From contig JAIEQT010000286.1 in assembly GCA_019747455.1 (NCBI GenBank), positions 1 through 5,993 on the forward strand: a DNA stretch of 5,993 nucleotides, written 5' to 3'. The DNA is from Chitinophagaceae bacterium (lineage in GTDB: Bacteria; Bacteroidota; Bacteroidia; Chitinophagales; Chitinophagaceae). This document shows positions 1 to 5,993 of the stretch, piece after piece. Each line of letters begins with the position of its first letter. Position 1 is the first letter of the stretch. Below the pieces are notes generated by a model. That model was not told the origin of the DNA. It worked only from the letters and a program-made list of their open reading frames with translations, and did not search any database. The translations under genes were made by a program, and so were the position numbers.

Positions 1-329
1 ACATGTATACAAAGGGCTTTTATACGAATGACCTGGTTTCCGGACGAATGATTAAAGCTTTTCATGAAAAAGAAGAACCCAGCGAAAGTTTGAAACTATC
101 TGAAAAAGAACTGCAATTCTTACAACTCTGTGCCAGTGAATTAAGTTATAAGGAAATGGCAGATAGTTTAGGTATCGCCGTAAGAAGTGTAGATAATTAT
201 AGCAGAAGTTTATTCGAAAAAACAGGCGCTAAAACCAGGGTGGGACTTGTACTTTGGGCTATCAAAAATAAACTTATAAAAGCTCCTTACATTATTCTTC
301 CACATATATTCTTTTTACCCTGGCACTAA
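1..329 (+). CDS. LuxR/NarL-family response regulator, C-terminal DNA-binding part (5' partial)
   Basis: This is the C-terminal part of a transcription regulator with a LuxR-type helix-turn-helix. The reading frame is open to the left edge, and the first ATG (bases 3-5) is probably an internal Met. The first ~25 visible residues (KGFYTND, LVSGRMIKAF) resemble the linker after the receiver domain in Bacteroidota two-component regulators, so a receiver of roughly 115-120 residues should lie upstream (inference). Counting from that ATG, the HTH begins at LSEKELQFLQL (32-42). The scaffold helix follows in YKEMADSLGI (49-58) and the recognition helix in VRSVDNYSRSLFEK (60-73), with a conserved TGAKTRVGLV stretch after it. 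It should bind promoter DNA once phosphorylated by a sensor kinase; its targets are unknown. The C-terminal tail after KNKLIK (residues 94-108) is hydrophobic, and most of it is read antisense to the end of the racemase gene. A stand-alone HTH protein starting at this ATG is possible but less likely. Confidence 0.85.
   Translation, partial: MYTKGFYTNDLVSGRMIKAFHEKEEPSESLKLSEKELQFLQLCASELSYKEMADSLGIAVRSVDNYSRSLFEKTGAKTRVGLVLWAIKNKLIKAPYIILPHIFFLPWH
292..329. other. Convergent 3' overlap between the response regulator gene and murF-alr
   Basis: The last 12 codons of the plus-strand regulator, including its stop at 327-329, run antisense to the last codons of murF-alr (about residues 785-796, containing the conserved racemase ending ARVKRIY, with the stop at 292-294). 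No hairpin-plus-T-tract terminator is visible for either gene in or just beyond this overlap, so the two transcripts probably overlap at their 3' ends. Confidence 0.85.
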
Positions 330-2682
330 TACCGGTCATGATTTCGTAAGGAATGGTACCACATTTATGAGCCAACTCACGAACCAGAATATGGGGGCCC
401 ATTACCTCTACGATATCTCCTGCTGCAACAGCAGGTAAATCAGTAACATCTAACATAGTCATATCCATACATATATTACCCACAACAGGGGCATACCCGG
501 TTTCTAACTTCATCACCCCAACCCCATTCCCCAATTTTCTACTATAACCATCTGCATAGCCAATACGCACTGTTGCAATTTTGCTATCACGGGCTAGTAC
601 ACCTGCTCTGCCATACCCAACTGTATCTTCCGCTTTTACTGTTCTTACTTGAGCGATGGTAGTTTTTAAAGTGGCAACAGGCTCTGTATGCAATAGCTGC
701 GCACTGGCATCAGCACCATATAAACCAATACCCAAACGAACCATTGAACATTGTGCCTTAGGATGTCTTAGTATGGCTGCTGTATTGGCTATATGTGTAA
801 TACAATCGTATCCTATAGCTTTTTTAATTTTTTGATAACCAGCTTCGAAAAGAGCTAACTGATATTGTGTAAAATCATCATATGCTTCCGATTCACTGGC
901 AACAAGATGACTAAAAACAGAACGTATCACAAAGGGTGCCCCTATTAAAAAACTCGCCATATCATCTATCTCATTACTATCAAAACCCAACCTATTCATT
1001 CCTGTATTTAATTTCAAATGAATGGGATAATGTGCAATACCTGCCTGTTTAAGGTAATGAGCAAAAGACCTCGCTATCTCCATCGAAAAAATTTCCGGTT
1101 CTAATTGGTTATGAATAATAGTATGAAAAGACCCTTCATCGGCACTCATTACCATAATGGGCAATTTGATTCCCGCTCTTCTCAAGGCAACGCCTTCATC
1201 GGCATAAGCAACAGCCAGGTAGTCGACCCCCTGCTGCTCTAGCTTTCTGGCTATTTCCGCATCACCTGCCCCATACCCAAACGCCTTTACCATAACCATC
1301 ATCTTAATACCAGGCTTTAGTATTTGCTGATATTTTTTAAGATTGCGCACCATCGCTGATAAATTGATTTCCATTACCGTTTGATGCACTTGTTGCTCTA
1401 GCCAATGTGCAATTTGCTCTAAAGCAAATACACGCGCGCCCTTCACTAAAATATACTCATTATTAAACTCCTTATGATATACTTCCGATAAAAACTGAGT
1501 GGCATTGTCAACATGTTGTATCGTGAGTTTATTGGTATTACCTAACTGCCCAAGAAAGTTTCCCCATTGTTTACCAATGGCGAATAATCGATGAATACCA
1601 TTACTTACCAACAAATCAGTCACTGTACCATATAAGCTATTATTATCTATACCCGACTGCAAAATATCAGAAAGAATTACCGTAGTTTTTTGATTTCCAG
1701 CCTGCGTTTTTAAAAAATTCAAAGCTAAGCGTAGAGATACCAAATCGTTGCTATAACTATCATTAATTACAAAAGACTGATTGATAGCTTTGCGTAACTG
1801 CATCCTCATTTCTACAGGAGTCAGTTGTAACACACGTTCTTGAATAGTGTACCAACTGTATTTTAACGAAAGCATCAAAGCCACACAACTTACAATATTG
1901 GTGATAGAAACCTCATCTTCAAAGGGAACTAATAGCTGGTAAAAGATTTCTTTATAACCGAATAGAACCTGGGCTCCTATGTCGTGCTTTTCAACAGCCC
2001 CTATTACAATATCATCAGGTACGTTTATAAGTAAGTTTACATTGTCAAAAAGCCTGAATTTCTCCCGCTTTTTCTCATCTCTATTGTTAAACCCTTCATC
2101 ATGTGCAGCTCCGATATTGGTAAAAATACCAATGGTAGGATCGATAATAGGTACTAACTGCTGCATTTCGTTACGTGTAGAAATACCGGCTTCAAAAATG
2201 CCTAGTGTATGTTGTTTATCAATTTGCCAAACACTTAAGGGTACCCCAATTTCAGAGTTATAACTACCCGGACTCCTTACAATATTATACTCTTGTTGTA
2301 ATAATTGATACAGCCATTCCTTTACCATCGTTTTGCCATTACTACCGGTAATGGCAATAATCGGAATGGTAAATTGTTTACGATGATATGCTGCCAACTG
2401 TTGTAAAGCCTTTACAGTATCGTGTACATAAAGAAAAATGGCATCAGGAAAATCATTTGTATCAAAACTTTGATCTAATACAAATGCACGAACGCCTTTT
2501 TCATATAAAGACGCAATAAACTGTGAGCCATTTCTTCTCAATCCGCCGATAGCAAAAAAAAGTGTTTGCTCGGGAAAAATAACTTTACGACTATCTGTTT
2601 CCAGATAGCGAATAGTGCGCTCACCACCTTCTATAAGTGGTATACCAAATAGGGTTGATATGGATTGAAGGGAGTACGTCAT
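292..2682 (-). CDS. murF-alr: Bifunctional UDP-MurNAc-tripeptide:D-Ala-D-Ala ligase / alanine racemase
   Basis: This is a 796-residue cytoplasmic fusion enzyme of peptidoglycan precursor synthesis, close to the usual ~800-820 for this Bacteroidota family. Residues 1-~430 form a MurF-type Mur ligase, which adds D-Ala-D-Ala to UDP-MurNAc-tripeptide using ATP. Visible motifs are TDSRKV (29-34) in the UDP-substrate domain, the P-loop ITGSNGKT (111-118), FEAGIS (163-168, metal/ATP Glu), TNIGAAHDEGF (188-198), K208 as the likely carbamylated Lys, NDSYSND (307-313), and VKGARVFALE (413-422) near the domain end. Residues ~437-796 form a complete fold-type III PLP alanine racemase, which interconverts L-Ala and D-Ala. 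Its motifs are PLP Lys K466 in VMVKAFGYGAG, K557 and R564 in LKLNTGMNRLG, H592, N633-T634, R649 in VRLGIGLYG, catalytic Tyr Y709 in GYADGY, and CMD (738-740). All main racemase catalytic residues are present. The start ATG lies 2 bases after the terC stop without a clear ribosome binding site, suggesting coupled translation. The 3' end overlaps the convergent regulator gene. Confidence 0.96.
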   Translation of the reverse strand: MTYSLQSISTLFGIPLIEGGERTIRYLETDSRKVIFPEQTLFFAIGGLRRNGSQFIASLYEKGVRAFVLDQSFDTNDFPDAIFLYVHDTVKALQQLAAYHRKQFTIPIIAITGSNGKTMVKEWLYQLLQQEYNIVRSPGSYNSEIGVPLSVWQIDKQHTLGIFEAGISTRNEMQQLVPIIDPTIGIFTNIGAAHDEGFNNRDEKKREKFRLFDNVNLLINVPDDIVIGAVEKHDIGAQVLFGYKEIFYQLLVPFEDEVSITNIVSCVALMLSLKYSWYTIQERVLQLTPVEMRMQLRKAINQSFVINDSYSNDLVSLRLALNFLKTQAGNQKTTVILSDILQSGIDNNSLYGTVTDLLVSNGIHRLFAIGKQWGNFLGQLGNTNKLTIQHVDNATQFLSEVYHKEFNNEYILVKGARVFALEQIAHWLEQQVHQTVMEINLSAMVRNLKKYQQILKPGIKMMVMVKAFGYGAGDAEIARKLEQQGVDYLAVAYADEGVALRRAGIKLPIMVMSADEGSFHTIIHNQLEPEIFSMEIARSFAHYLKQAGIAHYPIHLKLNTGMNRLGFDSNEIDDMASFLIGAPFVIRSVFSHLVASESEAYDDFTQYQLALFEAGYQKIKKAIGYDCITHIANTAAILRHPKAQCSMVRLGIGLYGADASAQLLHTEPVATLKTTIAQVRTVKAEDTVGYGRAGVLARDSKIATVRIGYADGYSRKLGNGVGVMKLETGYAPVVGNICMDMTMLDVTDLPAVAAGDIVEVMGPHILVRELAHKCGTIPYEIMTGISARVKRIYVEE

Positions 2683-2687
2683 GTTTA
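2680..2687 (-). promoter_or_regulatory. terC stop / murF-alr start junction, likely translational coupling
   Basis: On the minus strand the terC stop TAA is followed by two bases (AC) and then the murF-alr ATG. The upstream bases (GGCTCTATATAAAC) show no purine-rich ribosome binding site. The spacing supports co-transcription and stop-start coupling of the cell-wall gene with the upstream membrane-protein gene. Confidence 0.55.
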
Positions 2688-3695
2688 TATAGAGCCATCT
2701 TCTATATCTGCCGGTGTCCCTTTCTTTTTAGCAACCATAGAATATAAGATTGAGCCTGTTATACATAATACAATTACGCCCAAAGAAATAGCCACCTGTG
2801 TTGGTTTTTCTATCCATTGGCTAATATAGTGTTCACCAAGCATTTTTACGCCAATAAATACTAACACAATAGCTATACCCTGCTGTAAATAATCGAATTT
2901 AGAAACAGCACCGCGCAATAAAAAGAAAAGAGATCGCAAACCAAGAACGGCAAAAATATTTGAGGTATAAATAATAAGCGGATCTTTTGAAATACCCATC
3001 ACAGCCGGAATAGAGTCTAATGCAAAAACCAGATCAACAGCTGCTAAAATTACAACTACTACAAATAGACTGGTGTACAGAGGTTTGCCATTTTCTCTGA
3101 GGATATATTTTCCACCCCCATCATGATCTACCAGTGGTAAAAATTTTTGTAAGAATGTATATACTTTAGATTCTTTAGGATTAAATGGTTTATCTCCATC
3201 AGCGGTAAACATATTATATCCGGTGTATACTAAAAAAGCACCGAATAATAATAATAGCCATTCAAATCGAGCTACCAATGCAACTCCTATCGTAATAAAA
3301 ATAATTCTGAAAATAATAGCCATCAGGATTCCCACCAATAATACACGCGGATAGTATTTTTCTTTTACCCCGAATGCGCTAAAGATGAGAATAAAAACAA
3401 AAATATTATCAATACTCAAACTCCATTCCATCAGGTAAGCACTCAGAAACTCCAACGGTAACTGGGTTTTACCAACCTGGATAGTACCTACACTTTCTTC
3501 CGCAGCCAATGCCGGCCCTTCAATCCATATGAAAATAAAAAAAGCTACTGCCAGCATTACCCAAAAAAAGGTTTGCCAAAGCGCTTGCTTAATAGTGATG
3601 GTTGTGTTTTTTTTACTGAGCAACCCTAAATCAAGTACTAGTGCTATAACTAACACAATACCAAAAACCAAATAAACTATTTCATGTGTATTCAT
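2685..3695 (-). CDS. TerC/Alx-family integral membrane protein (probable metal-ion exporter)
   Basis: This 336-residue polytopic inner-membrane protein belongs to the TerC/Alx family. E. coli Alx, a close family member, has 321 residues and is linked to Mn(II) export and alkaline-pH response; other TerC proteins are linked to tellurite resistance and to metal loading of exported enzymes. I see about nine hydrophobic segments, near residues 5-26, 40-58, 82-108, 116-138, 144-160, 207-228, 239-259, 269-287 and 301-321. The family's acidic membrane motifs are intact: MEWSLSIDNIFVF (89-101, with E90, D96, N97) and DLVFALDSIPAVMGIS (221-236, with D221, D227), followed by TSNIFAVLGLRSLFFLL (244-260). 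The soluble loop with GGGKYILRENGKPLYTSLF (193-211) is typical of the Alx-type branch. The ATG follows the gldFG stop by three bases and needs no alternative start. No yybP-ykoY-type leader can fit between them, so regulation probably comes from the operon promoter. The substrate is inferred from family only; tellurite resistance should not be assumed. Confidence 0.92.
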   Translation of the reverse strand: MNTHEIVYLVFGIVLVIALVLDLGLLSKKNTTITIKQALWQTFFWVMLAVAFFIFIWIEGPALAAEESVGTIQVGKTQLPLEFLSAYLMEWSLSIDNIFVFILIFSAFGVKEKYYPRVLLVGILMAIIFRIIFITIGVALVARFEWLLLLFGAFLVYTGYNMFTADGDKPFNPKESKVYTFLQKFLPLVDHDGGGKYILRENGKPLYTSLFVVVVILAAVDLVFALDSIPAVMGISKDPLIIYTSNIFAVLGLRSLFFLLRGAVSKFDYLQQGIAIVLVFIGVKMLGEHYISQWIEKPTQVAISLGVIVLCITGSILYSMVAKKKGTPADIEDGSI

Positions 3696-3701
3696 AGCCT
3701 A
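3693..3701 (-). promoter_or_regulatory. gldFG stop / terC start junction, likely translational coupling
   Basis: On the minus strand the junction reads TAG-GCT-ATG: the gldFG stop, one sense triplet, then the terC start, all in one reading frame. The bases before it (GGTATTAAC) contain no recognisable Shine-Dalgarno sequence. This favours re-initiation by ribosomes that terminate at the end of gldFG. That no separate promoter serves terC is an inference. Confidence 0.55.
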
Positions 3702-5993
3702 GTTAATACCGAATTGTTTTTTTCGATATTGTTGAAATAACCATCCACTCGCTATTATTAATAGAACCGGTAATAGCGTATTCAATAATTGCCAAATAGT
3801 TTTTTGCTCAGCCAATTTTTGTTTATCGAGCAAGCGAAGTACTACTGTTTTATTTCTACTCTCAAATAAATTGGTTGATGTAGAAAGATAATCAATACTA
3901 TTCAAAAAAAACTCTCGATTCCCGAATCGGTAATCTTCCAATGGTATGGTACCCATAGGAAGAGGGCCGGTAGTATTACTAATTTGATTCGTAACAATAT
4001 CTGCATCTGCCACAATAATTTGCTTACCCACTCTTTCCGCATCTGCCAGAAATGCTTTACCCGTTTTTTGTTGAATAGAATCCAGTGTGGCTTTTGATAA
4101 TCGATTGCTAAACAAGGAATGGAATTTTCCTTCAAGCATTACAGAAACTGGCACATAACTACGATTGAATTGCATCAAATCAGCTTCGCTTTGTACACTA
4201 TTAAGTGAAACGATTGCCGGAGAAGCTATACTTCTGCTATTAGTATCGGAAGCCAGCAAGATCGTTTTCCGGATACCGGCTGCAGCTACAGTATCTATAC
4301 TGGAAGGAAACAAGGGCAATACCCGATCAATATTTTGAGAGATAGGATTAGGTGTTCTGGAAGAAAGAAACGGATAGTAAGGCCAGGGCATCCGTTGCAT
4401 TCGAACACTACCATCGGGGTTCTTACCCACAACTAATGGAATTTTAGAACAATGTAAGTCCTGTAATAAATCGCTATTAATACGCACCCCATATTTGAAT
4501 AAGATTTCGTCGAGGTTCAGCCCCCTATCGAATGCCGTGTATTGATTAATATTAGGTCTTTTTAAACTATCGAGCTCTGCGTATAATTTATCAACGCACC
4601 AGAAAATATTCCCTCCATGCATTACATATTGATCGAGCCTTACCAGATCTTCTTCTGTAAACGCAATAGTAGGTTTTACAATAATCAGGGTTTGAATTTG
4701 TGATGCATCAGGATATCCTCTTTTCAAATCAAAAATGCCTAGGCGATAATCGTTCCGTAAACTTTGTCCTAAATCATTAACAGTTAGATCAATAGGTTCC
4801 CCATTTCCAACGAGGTAGGCAACTGTAGGAATATTTTTTCGGGTAAGTTTATCAATAGCAACGGCTAATTTATTTTCGAGCAAGGCTTCTGCAGCATTTC
4901 TTGTAGCTTCTACATCTTCCCTTGGCTCATCGGTAATAATATTAAACTGCTTGTATACTTTTTTACTGCTGCGCAAATCTACTGCAACCGGTAATTGATT
5001 AGGATGAAAATAAACCAGCGCCGTGGGTATAATAAGCTGTGAAACAGTTGTATTTCCTGCCTCTTCGGCGGTAACAGATCTTTCAAATACTACGCCTAAA
5101 CGCGCTAAACTATCATATAGTTGTGCTTTTAGCGAGTCGTTTACGATATCTGCCCCCGGCTCTTTAAAACTCACTTGTATGGGTGCGTAGTTTTTAAAAG
5201 CAGCCAACATATTTTCGGTAGCAATAGCTAATTTTTTATAATCGGCAGGAAGTTTACCTGCTAAAAAAACCTCTACGCGAATAGTACTATCTACATTATT
5301 TAATAATTGAATAGTGGATTTACTAAGGGTAAATCTTTTTTCTTGTGTAAGATCTATTTGAAAACGAAAATAAGCACTTCCAAACACCGCTATCAGTAAT
5401 AGAAGAATGGCTGTAAAAAAACGATATTTTATCTGTTGCAGTTTATGGATAGTAAGATAAATACAAAAGAAGCTGATAGCTAAAAAGTAAACTATATCAG
5501 TGGCACTAATAACCCCTCTGCTCATATTAGCGGTATGATATTGTATTCCGAAAAGTTGGATATAATAATCTGCCCCATCTGCTAAAAAAGGCAATTTACT
5601 TATAGTATTAAAACCGCTATGTGCAGTTAAACATAAAAAGGCTCCCATTACAAAAGCAGCCATATTATTTTTAGTGAGTGCACTTGCTAATAAAGATATG
5701 GCCGCATATACGGCAGCTAGCAAAAATAAACTACAATAACTACCTATGGTGGCACCGATATCTATACCACCCGTAATACTCAGGGCTTGTATAGAAAATG
5801 CATAGATGATAGTAGGCAATAGCGTAAAAACACTAATACCTAATACACCTAAATATTTACCGATTACAATAGCCGTTTTACTAATGGGCAGGGTAAACAA
5901 GGTCTCCAACGTTCCCTGTTTTTGCTCGTCGGCGATACTTCGCATGCTAATAGCAGGAATAAGAAAAACCAATAACCAGGGCATTAGATTAAA
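3699..5993 (-). CDS. gldFG: GldF-GldG fusion: ABC transporter permease joined to GldG-type periplasmic subunit (5' partial)
   Basis: Residue numbers here count from the ATG at 5984, which is probably internal: the frame stays open to the window edge (Phe-Asn-Leu before the Met), and comparison with GldF suggests ~60-75 N-terminal residues are missing. Residues 1-~180 are a GldF-like permease. LIPAISMRSIADEQKQGTLE (8-27) matches the GldF 'IPAITMR..EEKK.GT' region, membrane segments lie near 45-64, 80-101, 106-122 and 161-179, and NMSRGVISATDIVYF (153-167) is a GldF signature. A short basic loop (KLQQIKYR, 181-188) leads into a GldG-like part: a membrane helix (~189-205), then FQIDLTQEKRFTLS (208-221), a long periplasmic region with LVGNGEP (391-397), NREFFLNSIDYL (689-700) and VLRLLDKQK (715-723), and a C-terminal anchor at ~733-750 followed by a basic tail. 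In Flavobacterium, GldA (ATPase), GldF and GldG form an ABC transporter needed for gliding. No ATPase gene is visible here, so it would lie upstream or elsewhere. Gliding itself is not proven by this gene. Confidence 0.92.
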   Translation of the reverse strand, partial: FNLMPWLLVFLIPAISMRSIADEQKQGTLETLFTLPISKTAIVIGKYLGVLGISVFTLLPTIIYAFSIQALSITGGIDIGATIGSYCSLFLLAAVYAAISLLASALTKNNMAAFVMGAFLCLTAHSGFNTISKLPFLADGADYYIQLFGIQYHTANMSRGVISATDIVYFLAISFFCIYLTIHKLQQIKYRFFTAILLLLIAVFGSAYFRFQIDLTQEKRFTLSKSTIQLLNNVDSTIRVEVFLAGKLPADYKKLAIATENMLAAFKNYAPIQVSFKEPGADIVNDSLKAQLYDSLARLGVVFERSVTAEEAGNTTVSQLIIPTALVYFHPNQLPVAVDLRSSKKVYKQFNIITDEPREDVEATRNAAEALLENKLAVAIDKLTRKNIPTVAYLVGNGEPIDLTVNDLGQSLRNDYRLGIFDLKRGYPDASQIQTLIIVKPTIAFTEEDLVRLDQYVMHGGNIFWCVDKLYAELDSLKRPNINQYTAFDRGLNLDEILFKYGVRINSDLLQDLHCSKIPLVVGKNPDGSVRMQRMPWPYYPFLSSRTPNPISQNIDRVLPLFPSSIDTVAAAGIRKTILLASDTNSRSIASPAIVSLNSVQSEADLMQFNRSYVPVSVMLEGKFHSLFSNRLSKATLDSIQQKTGKAFLADAERVGKQIIVADADIVTNQISNTTGPLPMGTIPLEDYRFGNREFFLNSIDYLSTSTNLFESRNKTVVLRLLDKQKLAEQKTIWQLLNTLLPVLLIIASGWLFQQYRKKQFGIN

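Noticed and set aside
3..5. ATG as the true start of the regulator gene
   Set aside because: The residues right after it look like the receiver-to-HTH linker of a full response regulator, and the frame stays open to the window edge, so the gene most likely starts outside the window.
230..360. Intrinsic terminator for the regulator or for murF-alr
   Set aside because: I looked on both strands for a GC-rich hairpin followed by a T tract. Only short palindromes without a T tract were found, such as accggt near 332 and ggtacc near 355.
1979..2263. A 94-codon open frame on the plus strand
   Set aside because: It lies wholly antisense to the conserved MurF ATP-binding and central domain and has low-complexity Ser/Cys/Ile-rich composition with no recognisable motif. 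It is a shadow frame.
2554..3911. Eight-base A/T runs at 2554-2561, 3607-3614 and 3904-3911 as phase-variation or frameshift sites
   Set aside because: Each is read as ordinary Lys or Phe codons within conserved sequence (LFFAI, SKKNTT, REFFLN). Such runs are common in this AT-rich DNA, and no alternative frame of interest follows them.
3902..4135. A 77-codon open frame on the minus strand
   Set aside because: It sits in another frame inside the well-matched GldG-like region and shows no domain features.
1..5993. tRNA, rRNA, CRISPR, insertion sequence or long repeat
   Set aside because: Coding sequence covers essentially the whole window, and I saw no repeat array, terminal inverted repeats, transposase motifs or structural RNA-like sequence.

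Overview
The window is a compact, AT-rich stretch of bacterial chromosome, almost certainly from the phylum Bacteroidota. Sphingobacteria/Chitinophagaceae-like is my best guess, by inference only. Three features point there: a MurF-alanine racemase fusion, a GldF/GldG gliding-type ABC transporter protein, and genes that lack obvious Shine-Dalgarno sequences. There are four protein genes, two of them cut by the window edges. I see no RNA genes, mobile elements, CRISPR arrays or long repeats, and no non-coding stretch longer than 3 bases between genes.

Left edge (1-329, + strand): the C-terminal part of a LuxR/NarL-type response regulator. The DNA-binding helix-turn-helix domain is complete, but the receiver domain lies outside the window. 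Its last 38 bases overlap, tail to tail, the 3' end of the next gene.

Rest of the window (292-5993, - strand): three genes packed head to tail and transcribed from right to left. In order of transcription they are (i) a fused GldF-GldG protein, an ABC permease joined to a GldG-type periplasmic subunit, whose 5' end is cut by the right edge; (ii) a TerC/Alx-family integral membrane protein related to metal (Mn) exporters; and (iii) a bifunctional MurF-Alr enzyme of peptidoglycan precursor synthesis. The spacers are 3 and 2 bases, so the three are very probably one operon with translational coupling. Its promoter is not in the window.

All three operon products act at or near the cell envelope: a membrane transporter complex, a metal-homeostasis membrane protein, and supply of D-alanine with its ligation into the muropeptide precursor. 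Whether this reflects a functional link or only gene packing cannot be told from sequence alone. I do not see a clearly new system. The points most worth a second look are the two gene fusions, the in-frame stop between gldFG and terC, and the antisense overlap at the left end.
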